Below are positions 10,951 through 22,889 of a stretch of 64,000 nt of DNA, in pieces. The stretch covers positions 1,504,652 to 1,568,651 of the forward strand of contig MNCI01012628.1 in the NCBI GenBank assembly GCA_015680685.1, given 5' to 3'. This stretch comes from Gnetum montanum (taxonomy: Eukaryota > Streptophyta > Gnetopsida > Gnetales > Gnetaceae). The position numbers were made by a program, and so were the translations under genes. Under the pieces are notes generated by a model. That model worked only from the letters and a program-made list of their open reading frames with translations, made no database searches and was not told where the DNA came from. Position 1 is the first letter of the stretch; every line of letters starts with the position of its first letter.

Positions 10951-13053
10951 AGATAAATAGAGTACCCCAAGGTCAAAAAAATAGGCATAAGTGAGGTAAG
11001 GTAAAAAGGATTTTCATGATCAAACCTTGAAGCTCATAGAGTCAATACTTCCACAAGTCAAAGATCACTCGAGTGCTTTATTCCATGAAACCACCACCAT
11101 CATTGGGAGATAAGTTTAAGCTTACTTGCTCATAATGCTAAATCACCAAGGATTGATAAGTGGATCCTTCTTATAGTAGACACATGCCTTTCTTACTCTT
11201 ATGAAACCCATTGATGGGGCACCCATGAGTGCCCAATAACCAATATCAAACATGAGTCCATCCCTTTGTATGGCCAAATCTCATCCTTTGCTTTTTCTTG
11301 ATCAAATTCTTACTCTACACAATGATGCATAGAATGGAAAGAAATGAGATGGAGAATGAATGATGGACAAGAGAAAGAAGATGAAAGTGCAACATCACTA
11401 GATTCCTAGCCAATCATTCAATTAGCTCATGAAAGCACAACAACATGTTCTACACCCCATGAAAGATCTACTATTATATCCCTTCACTATTACCCATCAA
11501 CACAATATGGATAGACCTCCAAAAATCCTTAGCACAATGTCACACATGCTACTACTAGTGCTATCTAGCCTTGATTGTTTTGTAGTCTAACCATTGGTGA
11601 AACCAAACCAAGACAAAGTGTCATACATCATCTAGAAGTTAGGATTTCGGTTTGGTTTTCATCCAATTGTGCACATATGCATAGCAAGCTCCCCAAATTT
11701 TGCTTTACTAGAAACTTATCACGAATCCCTTTGGTTGTGCTAACCAATCCCAATCCCAATGGCAATTACAAATAGGAACAAATTGATTTAGAAAGTAGGT
11801 GGAAGTAACATTTGATGTTACCAAACTTCACTAAGGTAGAGACTACTAGACCTTCATGGCCATGAGTAGGAATAAGCAAGAGATTATTATGGACTGTAAC
11901 ATTTTGGAAGTTAAGTAACACAAGCAATCAGTTGAACATGAGAAAGGCTTGTATGGGTATTGATTCAACCACTCATTTTGATCTTAATCTGAGCAATCAT
12001 AAGATCAATCTAGGATGATAAAGGTACTAATTTATATGAACTAATAAACTTAGGGTTAAATTGCTCTTCCCATCATCTTTTCTTTTTTATTTTTCATTTT
12101 TTTATTCATTTAAATTTTTCTCTCTCTGTTTCTTTTTTTTTTTCTTTTTTTTCATTAGAAGAAGGTTTTTGAATGGTATGTGATAATCATGGAAATGATT
12201 AAAGTGTTGGATCATCATATAGAGTCTTCAACTTTTACAAGCATGAGAATTCATCCCTTACCGCATGGCATGCATTTGTTCAGAAGATTACAAACCTCTT
12301 CTAACCAAGGATGGCGAGGCATGGCAAGCACATGTACCTTGATCTAATCACAATGATTAGACTCATCCAATGATCATAAGGATCCTCGATGACACACCCT
12401 TTCCTTACTAGTAACCAAGCACTTTTCCAAGATTTTAGAGCTCACACCCTAAAATGTAAACCCAACACCTACACATGGTTCTAGTAGCAAAAAATTCAAC
12501 AAATTGCAGTGTGAGTCCTAGCTCCCTGATAAATCTAAGCCAAGTTCACCAATGATGGATGAATTTTTTGGTATATGCATTCCATTGATCAAGGCTAGAG
12601 TTTGGATCCATTTAGCACTCTTGCATCATCATCACATTTGTAATTCATCCATCCACCATTGGATTATTAGGTGAGCATTCATAAAGCACATGAACTAGTT
12701 TTCCCATACACACAAAACAAAGCACATACTAAAAAAAAAGAAAACATCACAAATGATTATCTATCAAGCTCAACAAAATACTAACACATAACTTTATTAA
12801 ATGCACATAAAAATGCATACTAAACAAACAAACAAATAAAAATGCACACCCAATAAATAAACCTTACTATACCACTAAAGCCAATACGTGGAGAACTCTT
12901 CCTCCATGATTGAGTTTAAGGCTAGTACTTGACAAGGTTCTTGCTAAGCTTGTTATTTAGAAGCATACCATCCTTGGTCCCATTTCTTTAAAGATGATGG
13001 TAAAGGTAATGAGCATGAATCCTCATAGACCTTTTTTTTTCTCTTATGAAAAC
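10950..13053 (-). mobile_element. Old minus-strand Athila 3'-region fragment
   Basis: Several blocks on the minus strand resemble the post-integrase spacer of the other elements: ACTCAATCATGGAGGAAGAG near 12,900 (compare TCAATCGTGGGGGAGATG in E3), a T-rich run, ACACACCCT near 12,393 equivalent to the GTCACACCCT block of E2, and AGTGGATCCTTCTTATAG near 11,160 equivalent to AAGTGGATCCTCCCC in E3. No coding part or LTR was recognised. E2 inserted next to it. It could be the continuation of E0, but that is only an inference. Confidence 0.45.
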
Positions 13054-13943
13054 TGATGAGCAGCAAGGTACCCCTATGCCCAATCATACCAATCACAAAG
13101 TGTTCACACGCAATCTGGTTGAATTCCAAAAAATTACAATTTCCAATACACTAGTCTTCTAGGAAGTAAACCTTAACCTAAGGTCATTTGTTGTCTTTCT
13201 GGTTACACTTGTGAAGCATAATGATATGGTTAAGAGTAATCGAGGCATATTATTTTTATCATTTTATGTTTTATGTTTTTTAGTGCTTGAAGAGAGAGAG
13301 AGATAGAGTAATTTAATGACTAATGTAAATTAACTAACTAACTATTCTCTAACTAATCCTAACATAAGCATTCCTTTCCACTTTCCACACATGTCTTGAA
13401 CCCATGTATCCACTGTTGGGTTACTAAGCACTATGCTATTAGCTGCACCATGCAATAACACTGTTGGGATTACTAAGTGAATACATGCTACGCTCGAAGC
13501 GATCGTACTTATGTCTTTAATCTAACTAACTTATCTCGCTTAATTAGCTTACTTCCCAGAAAATATTGAATAACTAATTGAAAACATTGAATGCATAAAT
13601 GAAATAATTACTCTATCCAAAATACTACAAGGTTTATCAGAAAGCTCATCTTTATTGCCACACACACTGTCATGCTCAGGTACAACAATGCTCGAATAAA
13701 GATTTATACACTTAATGACTCCTGTTGTGGACACTTAGGAGAAATATTCTAACTTTCAAATGTAAAAACTACAAGATTTTAGCTACTACTAAAATCTCAT
13801 TATCATAAATGTGACTAGTGAGCATGTATTTATAGCTAAAAAGTGCACCCTACATCAATGGGGCCTTGTCAACGCATCATTGCATGCGTTGACAAGGCCT
13901 CATCAATGAGGCCTCATCAACACAACCAAAACACAACTCATCA
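13054..13943 (-). repeat. E2 3' LTR (890 bp)
   Basis: On the minus strand it starts TGATGAGTTGTG and ends TTGCTGCTCATCA. It aligns end to end with the 5' LTR at 25344-26226, with many transitions, so the insertion is old. TATA box TATAAATA on the minus strand at 13827-13834. Polypurine tract adjoins the high-coordinate end, which identifies this as the 3' LTR. Confidence 0.93.
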
Positions 13944-13961
13944 TACCCCCATGACTAAATG
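13944..13961 (-). other. E2 polypurine tract
   Basis: Minus strand CATTTAGTCATGGGGGTA directly before the LTR start; same position and nearly same sequence as in E1. Confidence 0.75.
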
Positions 13962-14178
13962 AAAACTTGTCCTCGAGTTTCTTTATAAAATTGGGAAGGT
14001 ATGGGATTATTGACTAACTCTTAACAAAACAAACTATCTTAACAAAACTGAGTGCCTAAGTGTACAAATCAACACATTACAAAAATTATGGTGTTCATGA
14101 CACAAAATAGAACACCATGACATGACTCTTCAAACTTGGACAACATGCCCTCTGATGGCGTGAAGTTGGTGGAGAAGG

Positions 14179-17045
14179 TCAAGTAGTCCCAAGAAGTGGT
14201 GGCTCCTGAGGTTTTGAGGAACCTTCACTAGCTTCAGGAATGTGTCATGGTCAAGGTGACTATGGCTATCATGCTACTGCTACAACTTCTAATGGGAGGT
14301 AGAAAGCATCCATTAATGCTTTTATTTTCTCCTCCTTACTTCTAAGATCATGCACCACCCATGCAACTTCGCCAATGTGGGTTGGAACAGGCACATCCTA
14401 GGGACATGGGATTGCTAAAAAGAGCTCCTTTATGTTGATAAACTATGCAACAAATTATTTGCATTCAATATCGAATGCTCTAACTGCATCCTTCAGCTCC
14501 TAGTAATCATTCATTCTTTTGGTGAAGTTCTTAGCAGTTGATTGTTGATTTGTGAACCGTGCTCTAAGAACTTTGAGTTCAGCATTTGTAGTCTCAAGCT
14601 TTTGCTTAGTCTCTTTATGGTGTTTGAACTCTGCCTTGCATAGCAAGTAAGAGCTAGCCACTTATTTTTCCAACTCTAACCACAGTTGTCTAGCAGTCAA
14701 CATTGCCAGGTTCACATAGCGAAGATTGGCCAACTCCATGTATTCTATCATCTCTTCAATCTACAACTTCCTTAGGCAAATATTTGCTCTATTATAAGCA
14801 TCAATCCCATCAATGATAGGTTGTTAGACTTCTCTTCCTTGTTGAAGTTGCTAGAGGGTCTCATTTGCCTTTACCTTTGCCATCTAGATGTGCTTCTCAT
14901 TTACTTCCTTCTACAAGCCAACCTAGTCCTTATAGTGATTTTTAACTTTTTCAAACTTCAAAACTTCATTTTTTTATGCAGTGCAGAGATCTCAATGACA
15001 AACTTTTGGTGTAAGAGATCAACTTCCTCCATAAATAGATTCTAATTTTCTACAGTCAATTTCCTTAATTCACGATTCACCTTGACTAGCTGCTCCTACT
15101 GTTGATAAATGAATTCTTGCATTTGTTCTTTTTGGGCATCAACATTACACAAGCGATGATTTTTTTGCAGTCCATGCCTTGTTCTCCTAGTGGATTTAAA
15201 CCAAGTCCTTATAAACTGAATATGTCTTTACTTTTGCTACAAACTAGTTAAAGATGGCTGTCACCGGTTCTTCCTTAACCTTCTTGAATCATTCTTGAAG
15301 CTATTGGAAAGCTTCATCTCTAGTTCTTGCTAGGATGAGAAGTGTAGGGTCAGCAAGATGAGCATGTAATTTGGCAACCTTCATGGCAAAACATCGATTC
15401 TATGCTTGAGCTATTTCAAGTTGCACCTCCAAGATGATGCATTTGCCCCTTGCTTCTAGTAGCTCCAACTGGGTTGCAGTGATGTTATCCAAAAAATCAA
15501 AGATATCCGAAATCGATTGCCGAGTCCCTACTAGTCAATCCAGCAATTCTTCATGCTAGGCTACATTCAATCTTTTGTTGACCATGCTTGTGGATGTATA
15601 CACATCTCAAAGTGCAAATACATCTGGTATAGACATTGCAAGTTTATTAAGTGCTTTGGCAATGTGGTCAGCAACTACTTCAATTGCAGTCTCTTGCCCT
15701 TAGTATTGCATCACTAGTATAGTGGCCCCTTCACCTTCCTCCAAATGCACTAAGAAGGAGGTGACATTGCCAGAGATTTCTAGGAATAAATGGTATTGCA
15801 ATAATGACATCATCACCTCTCAAGCATTGGGATCAAACCTCACAAGCAACTGCATTCATTAGGCAAAGAATATTGATCCACCCCTTTCCATCTAGTTGAT
15901 TATTTGAGCCACCTCATTGAGGTGACTCATCACTAATTGATACATAAATGGGTCCATATTACTTGTCCCTACACACTGCTCTTGCTCATGTAAGAGCTGC
16001 CCTTGAATTTCGAGTAAGTGTTCAATGGCAGCATGGGCCTTTGACATTATTTCTTGAGTAGGTAGTTGAGGTGGTAGCTACTCCTCTTCTTTAGTTGTGG
16101 CAATTGCCTTGTCTTTCATAATTTTAGGCCATAAAGCCAAAGGAGAATGCCTAATTATGTTGTTAGCATAGCAAATGATTCCTATCCTTTTGCAGAGTTT
16201 CCGAATGAGGCAAGGAAAGGGCAAGGTTTTCCTTTCATGTTCGTTTTCCTTGAAATGTTTTTCAATCTCTAAACAAATCAGTTGTGGATGGTTTACAGGA
16301 AATCTCCTGCTTAGAGTGACACATGCTCAGGCAAAAAATGCAATTACCTTGTTGGGCCTTGCCATTGGATTGAGATGACAGGCCACTATCTTGAAGTAGA
16401 TGCGCTTTATCAATGTGAGTGCATCAAACTCCTTATCGTCGACCCCATAACACCACTGATTCCACTCTTTTTTGGCCTCAAAGTCACCTTGTGTTGATAG
16501 CTTTGCCAACTATGTCCCAATATCAAGCAACCCCAATGCCTGTGTGATAGCCTCAGTTGAGTAGGACACTTGAATATCCTTGATTTTTACTGTGGACCCC
16601 AACCTTCTCTTATTCCAAAAGAGATATGTCTCTTCCATGTACCACTCCCCACTAGATGTGATGATTGGCCACATGGGAGATGTTTGCAATTGTGTTTTGA
16701 CTTCTACTGGAGCTTTCTCTAGAAATGGCCCAAGTTTAGTTCTTGGAGAACCAAGCATTAGATCTCTTAGGGTCTAATGATGTCAAGGTAAGCTTGAGTT
16801 AAAGTGACTTCAAGCCTTGGCACGGGTCCTGGTGCTTCCCCTCACTCTGATTACTTTGTTAGCACTTCTTCTTCTAAAATCTATTGAATAAATTCCACTT
16901 TGGGCTCCTCTCAAAGAGGTCCCGTTGCATGGGTTGCCTCTGGTAGTTCTTAGGCTTATTCTTGTTGGTCCCTTCTAGCTCTAACCCATTTCTCCCTTGG
17001 TTGAGAGGGTTCTCCTTCCTACAAGCATTTTGGTCTTGGTGTCAT
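14179..17045 (-). pseudogene. E2 aORF: downstream ORF with N-terminal domain and long coiled coil
   Basis: From an ATG at 17045 to TGA at 14179 (about 955 codons, many stops). N-terminal domain: EWYMEETYLFWNKRR near 16,640, VSYSTEAI..ALGL near 16,550, then KKEWNQWCYG near 16,465 and YFKIVACHLNPMARP near 16,390. The central part (about 16,100-14,700) has long Glu/Lys/Leu/Gln-rich heptad-like stretches interrupted by TAG stops where Gln is expected. C-terminal block: AELKVLRARFTNQQST, TKRMNDY, RAFDIECK, HDLRSKEEKIKAL, then EASEGSSKPQEPP and stop. Length and block order match E1 and E3. It lies in the env-like position of Athila; no membrane segment was seen. Function unknown. Confidence 0.82.
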
Positions 17046-19115
17046 CTGTAATCACAATAAGACCATGGATTAGCAATTTGTTGTGTAACATAAAACAATT
17101 GGGATACCTTTATCTCCTTAGGATAGTTACACTTGGCTAAGTTGTGATTATGGCTAATTTAATTAATTCAATCATTATTTTATTTATGTGTTAGTGTTAA
17201 TAAATCATCTCGGAGGATGTTGGAAGGGTTAACTCTCGAAAAATTGATGTTTGTATATTATTAAATTTATTAACCCTCTGGAAGAGATAGAAAATCTTCA
17301 AAAAAAATTCATCAAAAACCTTAACATTTGCAACCCCCACAATAAAGTGTTTACCTCTTGTAGCTATAGGATCAAAGAACAGAGTGATTTGGGCAAATGG
17401 TTCGGAAGTTATGGGCTCTGGAAAGTTTGGGACTCTAAAAAATGGCAAAAACTCCCTTGGCATTAGGAAGCAAATGATAAGAATTTCAAAGTTTGTGGTG
17501 GTATATATAGAGTTTTTGTGATCCGTCGATGAGGCCTCATCAATGGGGTCAACTGCGTCAACAAGGCCTCATCAATGTAGCTATTGTCCACCGTTGACTT
17601 TAGTTGACCTAGCCAAAACTTGAAAATTACAAAAAAAAATTTGAATGAAATTAGGGTCAAATGGAAGCCCAAACAGCCATGAATATGATGAAAATATCAG
17701 AAGAGGATGTTGAAGTCCTGAAAATTGAGAAAATTAAGAAAATTAAAGAAAGAGGATGGAAAATGAAAGATCAAGGAGCACATAGTGGTTTGCATAATGG
17801 AATATGCCAAAGAGAGGATTGTAGCAATGTCTAAGGTAAGGAACTTAACTAACCGAACCAAGAGAGATATATAAGTGGGTCCTCCCCATAGCAGGATCAT
17901 GCCCTTATTGCCCTTGCATAACCTCAACTAAGGAGTCTATGGGCCCCACAGTTGATTAATGGTCATGAAAAGTTAAGGACCAACCAGAAAGAATCTATCC
18001 AAAAATTCAAACACATCAAACTAAGACATAAAGCATAACATAGAACCCAACAATGAGGTAAGTAATGGTAGCATAGATGGATGACTGAGAAGGTGGAATG
18101 GAATCCTAAACTAAGGTCATAAAAAGTCTCTTGTGGAGTTTGTGTTTAAAATGACCTAAGAAGATCCATCCTTAGTCTAGACCAAAACTCTTCACTTTCA
18201 GTGACTTTGCGTCACCACTCTAAGATTGATCCACCCCCTCGAGACATGAGAGTGCTCCCACAAAATAATCACCATTCCATAAATAGAAGAAAAAAGAAGT
18301 AAGAAGTCAGAAAGGGCCTTAGTTAAAGGGGACCTTCAGGCATGGGTGCATGTCTTTCTAGTCCCATAACTAGTGCTTGTAGCCTGTTTATTTGTCTAAG
18401 GGATGTGTTTTGAATTCCCATCATCTTTTTTTTTTCATTTTTTTTTTGAATTTCTGGATGGGAATTACACCATCCAAAGACTTTATTTAACTTCCTAGTA
18501 GTGGTTAAACTGGAATGGTACAAAGTATGTGAAAAACACTCAAGCACTCAAGCAAGTAGAAGAATACAAAGAGTATTGAGTCCCCTTAAAGTCACACCCT
18601 CTACAAACCTTTAAATCCTTCCTAATTCTAGAACTACCAAGGTCACCAATTGATTAAAAGTTTCTTTAATGGAAGGGACCTCAAATTCCCAGAAGAAGGA
18701 AAACCATAGAGTTTTTTGGATGGGTGAATGATGTGAACTCACTGCCTGTTCCATGAAAAATAAACCATGTCATAGTCATTAGACATCAGAATTCAAGAAT
18801 AGAAACTAGACATTAACAATCACAACATTAAGCACAAGCCATCATCAGTAAACATCAACAGTTGCATTGTGTCCTGTGGTAATAAAACACTTTTATTAGA
18901 AAAAATGTTAAAAATTCACACTCAAACAAAAAAAACAAAGTAAAATATATAAGAAAGTGTAAAATAATTAAGGTTCAAATATACTAACGATGGTGTAAAA
19001 CAAAAAATGGTGAAAATGGAAGAAATTGAAAATTGGAAATTTGTCAAATAAACAACTTGTAAAATCAAAAATGTGGAAAACAAAAAATAGAAAAACTAAG
19101 CAATCATATGGATTG
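17046..19115 (-). other. E2 noncoding spacer between integrase and aORF
   Basis: About 2.07 kb without coding continuity. It contains the CCAGAGCCCATAACTTCC block (17,400-17,430), the AAGTGGGTCCTCCCC block near 17,870-17,890, CCATGCCTGAAGG near 18,340, a T/A-rich run and the GTCACACCCT block near 18,590, all shared in order with E1, E3, E4 or E5. Short open frames here are chance. Confidence 0.6.
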
Positions 19116-20440
19116 TTAGCAAGGATGACCATCTCCCTTACAACTAAGTTGGAAGGAGGAGATCCGAAAAATTGAACATGGTTTTCCATTCGTTAAGGTG
19201 GTAGTTGCACTATATTGTCTTGGTTCTAAGAAAGGTGTCACTTGTTGGATGTTAACCAATTGCTTTTTATTTGGCCTATCAGGTTTGTAAATTAACATGG
19301 CTCCAAAGATAAAGGTTTGGTCAATTATATAAGGTCCCTCCCACAATGTTTGGAATTTGGTCTTCTGGGTACATGTGTGGGATTCCAATAGAGAACCTTA
19401 TCTCTTGGTTGAAGTTTTACTTTTTGTATTCTCAAGTCATGACATTTCTTGTTGAATGCCTTGTGCACCTCATTCAAAGACAGGGCCACCAATCGATTTT
19501 CATCTAGCACATTGAGTTTGATCAATCTTTCTTTCTGTGCTAGACTTAGGTCAAGATTCAAATCACAAGCTATTGAGAGTGTACGAAGCTCAGATTAAAT
19601 CGGGAGTGTTGGAAGTTTTCTGTACACTAACTTGTAGGAAGAATAGTCAATAGGAAGTTTCCATGTTGAAAGGTAGGCCCAAAGGTCATCATTGAGTTTT
19701 GTACTCAAATTTTTCCTATATTTGTTGATGGTACTTGTTAGGATTTTTGTGATCTCACTACTGGTTGGCCCTGCTTGACTGTTGGCTTGGGGGTGATAAG
19801 GTGTTGTTAATTTATGTTTAACCCCCAAGTGTTGCATCAACTTTCTAAAGGTGGCACCTATGAAATGAGCTCCATTGTCAGAAATTAGTGCACGCGGCAC
19901 CCCAAAACTAGCTACTACTTTTGCTATGATGATATATGTTTTTCCATTGGACATGGGTGTGATGGAACCCATAAAGTCAATGCCCCATATGTCAAAGGGC
20001 TTTAGTAGTTGAATCCACTATTGAGGACCTTCTATTCAAGCGGTCACCCCACCATCTCGTTGACAACATTCATAAGATCAGACAAACTAGTGAGCATCCC
20101 TAAATATTGTAGGCCAATAGTATCCTGCCATCAATATTTTTATGGTTGTGCATCTCCCTACATAGTAGCCTTCACATGGCCCTTCGTTAGCATCCTAGAG
20201 AACACGTAGTTAATCTTCATCAAGGACATACCAACGAATCAAGCCATCGATGCACACCTTGTAGAGGTGATTATTGATTTCCATGAAGTATTTGGCCTAA
20301 TGAAGAAATTGTTGCTTCTTTCTAAAGTCAACATCTTGTGGCATCTCCTGAGTGAGAAGGAAAGTGAGGATGTCATTGTACCATTTTGTTTCTATGGGAA
20401 CTTGGTCATTTATTGCTCCTGTAAAGAGAAGTTCATCTGG
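19116..20440 (-). pseudogene. E2 pol: integrase, decayed and internally deleted
   Basis: Minus strand: zinc-binding region with DANEGPCEGYY and SYECCQRDG (first Cys of the pair lost to Tyr), IDFMGSI (first Asp), ISDNGAHF (second Asp), YHPQANSQAG, where the Glu of the triad has become Gly. Compared with E1, about 30 residues are missing between KTYIII and FGVPRAL, so the catalytic core lacks a segment. The C-terminal end reads through LNVLDENR and VNIQQVTPFLEP to the stop at 19116. This protein could not have been active after these changes. Confidence 0.88.
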
Positions 20441-20479
20441 AAACTGATCAGAGAGTGGATTCTCCTCATCTTTGTTATC

Positions 20480-20990
20480 CCATCTTAATCAAGAGAGGTG
20501 GTCAATGACCACATTCTCAGTTCCCTATCAATCTACCATCATGAGATCAAATTCCTATAAGATCATGAGCCACTATATGATATGAGGGCTCACCATCAGT
20601 TTATTCATCAAGAAGTGGGTAGCACTGTGATCTATGTGCACAAATACTTTATAGCCAAGCACATAATTCCTAAACTTGTTGAGAGCATACACCACTACCA
20701 TTAGTTCTTTTTCAATTGTGATATAATTCAACTATGCACCCACAATGCTTTAGCTTGCATAGTGGATGTAATATGGATGTTTTTTATTGTCCAACTACAT
20801 AAGCATAGCTCCCAAAGCATAATTAGATGCATGCATCATTATGTAAAATGGTCTAGACCAATCTAGTGCCCGTAGAATTGGAGTTTCTATGAGTTTTTCT
20901 TTCGTCTATTGGAATGCATATTCACATTCCTTAGTCCAAATGAACGGAGCATCTTTCTTTATCAGCTTAACCAACAGCTTTGTGATCTTC
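20480..20990 (-). pseudogene. E2 pol: RNase H domain, decayed
   Basis: Minus strand: ASNYALGAML, YYIHYAS, EKELMVVVYALNKFRNYVL, VHIDHSATHFLMNK and ENVVIDHLS near 20,500. TAG stops replace expected Gln or Trp codons at several points. It is collinear with E1 at 3-420 and E4 at 32,080-32,470. Confidence 0.87.
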
Positions 20991-21700
20991 GAGAAATTCT
21001 CTATGAATCATCGGTAGTAGCTAGTATGTCCAAGGAATGACTGAAATCTTTAACTGTCTCTGGTTGACATGTAATTTCTTGGATGACTCTTATCTTTTCT
21101 GGGTCTACCTCAATCCCTTCTTATGAAATTTGATGCCCCAACATAATGCCTTCTTGGACCATGAGATGACTCTTTTACCAATTGAGCCGTAGTTTTCTTT
21201 CAACACATCTCTTTAGTACTTACTCAAGGCAATCCAAGGCTTGCTCAAACATAGCTCCATAGGTGGAAAAGTCATCCATGAACACTTCCATACCACTACC
21301 AATCTGCTGTTGGAAAATACTAAGGACCAAGCATTAAAATGTTGTAGGATTATTGCATAAACCAAATGGAATCTTACAATATGCAAAAATCCCCCAAGGA
21401 CTCGTAAATGTTATCTTGTCCTGATCTTTTGGCACAATTTGGATTTGGTTATAGCCACTATAACCATCTAAGAAACTATAATAGTAATGTCTAGATATGG
21501 TGTCCAACACTGGATCCATAAATGACAATGAAAAATGATCTTTAAATGTCACCATGTTTAACAACCTAAAGTTGATGCAAACCTACCACTTGCCATCTTT
21601 CTTTGGCACAATTATGAGTAGGCTAACCCACTCACTATCTGCAATGGGATAGATAAACCCTACCTTGAGGAGTTGCTCTATTTCCTCCTTGACAATTTAC
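20990..21700 (-). pseudogene. E2 pol: reverse transcriptase, decayed but active-site box intact
   Basis: Makes cDNA from element RNA. Minus strand blocks: WVSLLIIVPKK, FKDHFSLSFMDPVLD, SFLDGYSGYNQIQI (21,450-21,500), GIFAYCKIPFGLCNNPTTF (21,335-21,400), MEVFMDDFSTYG (21,260-21,290), KRCVERKLRLNW and MLGHQIS. The FMDD box, the catalytic Asp pair, is intact. Stops occur at the QRC position and further on. The PFGLCN/FMDDFS style is typical of Athila. Confidence 0.92.
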
Positions 21701-22149
21701 TTCAATTTGGGGTTCAAGCACCTCTGTGATTGCCTTCTTGGCTTCATGGCCAAGTTGATGTAAATGCAATGTTGGCATATCCTTAGATCAATTCCTGTCA
21801 GCTCAGGATATGACCAAGCAAAGGCTATCGACCATTTATTAACCACCTTTAATAGCTTTCGTGTTTGTTCAAGAGTAAGTTTGGCATTGATTATGACTAG
21901 TTTACCATTATTTAAAAATACATATTCCATGCCAACTAGTAGGGTTTTCAGTTCTAGGGGCTCTTTCTTGAAGTTATCATGGATTTCCAACTCTTCCCAA
22001 CAGGTGTCATCATCTTTATCACTAGAGAGTGTGTGATGAAGATGCTCAAGTTCATCCATGCTTTTAACATAAGCATATGCTAGGCTCTCAGTTGGTTCCA
22101 TGCATAATGTGCTATAATTTGAGTTAGTTATCAGCCATTGGGTGCCCTT
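21701..22149 (-). pseudogene. E2 pol: linker between protease and RT
   Basis: An open stretch of 134 codons (21,697-22,101) containing YAYVKSMDELEHL, a cluster of acidic residues, ELKTLLVGMEYVFL and WSIAFAWSYPELTGID, the usual lead-in to Athila RT (ELKPLP..LKYVFL and AF.WS...L.GI in relatives). It ends in NPKLK before the RT. This is the longest uninterrupted piece of pol in the element. Confidence 0.75.
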
Positions 22150-22765
22150 CTATTTTGTGGCTACTATGTACATACACCTTTGAATATCTATTTCTTGTGC
22201 ACACTGATTGCATGCTTTGATGTATGTACTTTTGATGGACCAAATATTTTTCACACAATTACACACGCTATCACTATATGCAATGCATGGAATACGCTTC
22301 TTCTCTAACTTTTTAAATTTATTTTCCTTGGAGATTTCCAAGGAGAGGTCCCTTATGCCCATACATGCATTAATCATGCTTAACTAAGCCCTTTCCATAA
22401 TAATGGAGAAGTTACCTTTGTAGTTTTCAACCTTGATACCTAGAAAATCAGCAAGATAGGACCACCCACTTACTATGATCACAATGTCCTCCACTAATTC
22501 CAAAGGAATAGTGATTGATTAATTTGCCAACTCTAGATGGATGTTGCTCTTCTTAAGAGGTGGTAGGTTCCAGGACTTGTACATATCATGGGAGATGAGA
22601 TTGACACTAGAACGCAAATCAAGAAGAGCCTTGCATGGCTCATGTCCAATGATCTACAAGTAAATGAGTAGACTTCCTAGGTTAGATCTTTCTATAGGAA
22701 GGTTGCTAGCCTTGATCCAATCAAAAATAGCATGAGTTAGCATCACAGTGTGGATCTGAGGTGGC
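22150..22765 (-). pseudogene. E2 pol: aspartic protease, decayed
   Basis: Cleaves the polyprotein. Minus strand: PCKALLDLRSSVNLIS near 22,600-22,645 corresponds to the active-site ALLDLGASVNL of Athila; the Asp is kept but the Gly of the D-L/T-G triplet is Arg. It continues to the flap and the VDFLVI-like region, ending in ACMGIRDLSLEISKEN and IPCIAYSDS near 22,280-22,370. Confidence 0.82.
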
Positions 22766-22889
22766 ATTTGATTTGAAGGGCACTTGAAGGCATTTGATGT
22801 AGAGGATGAGGGTACTAGAGACGTAAGACAATTAGTTTTACTAGGTTGTGAGGATTGGAGAGGATTGTTGGATCAGAAGAAGGGTCTTT

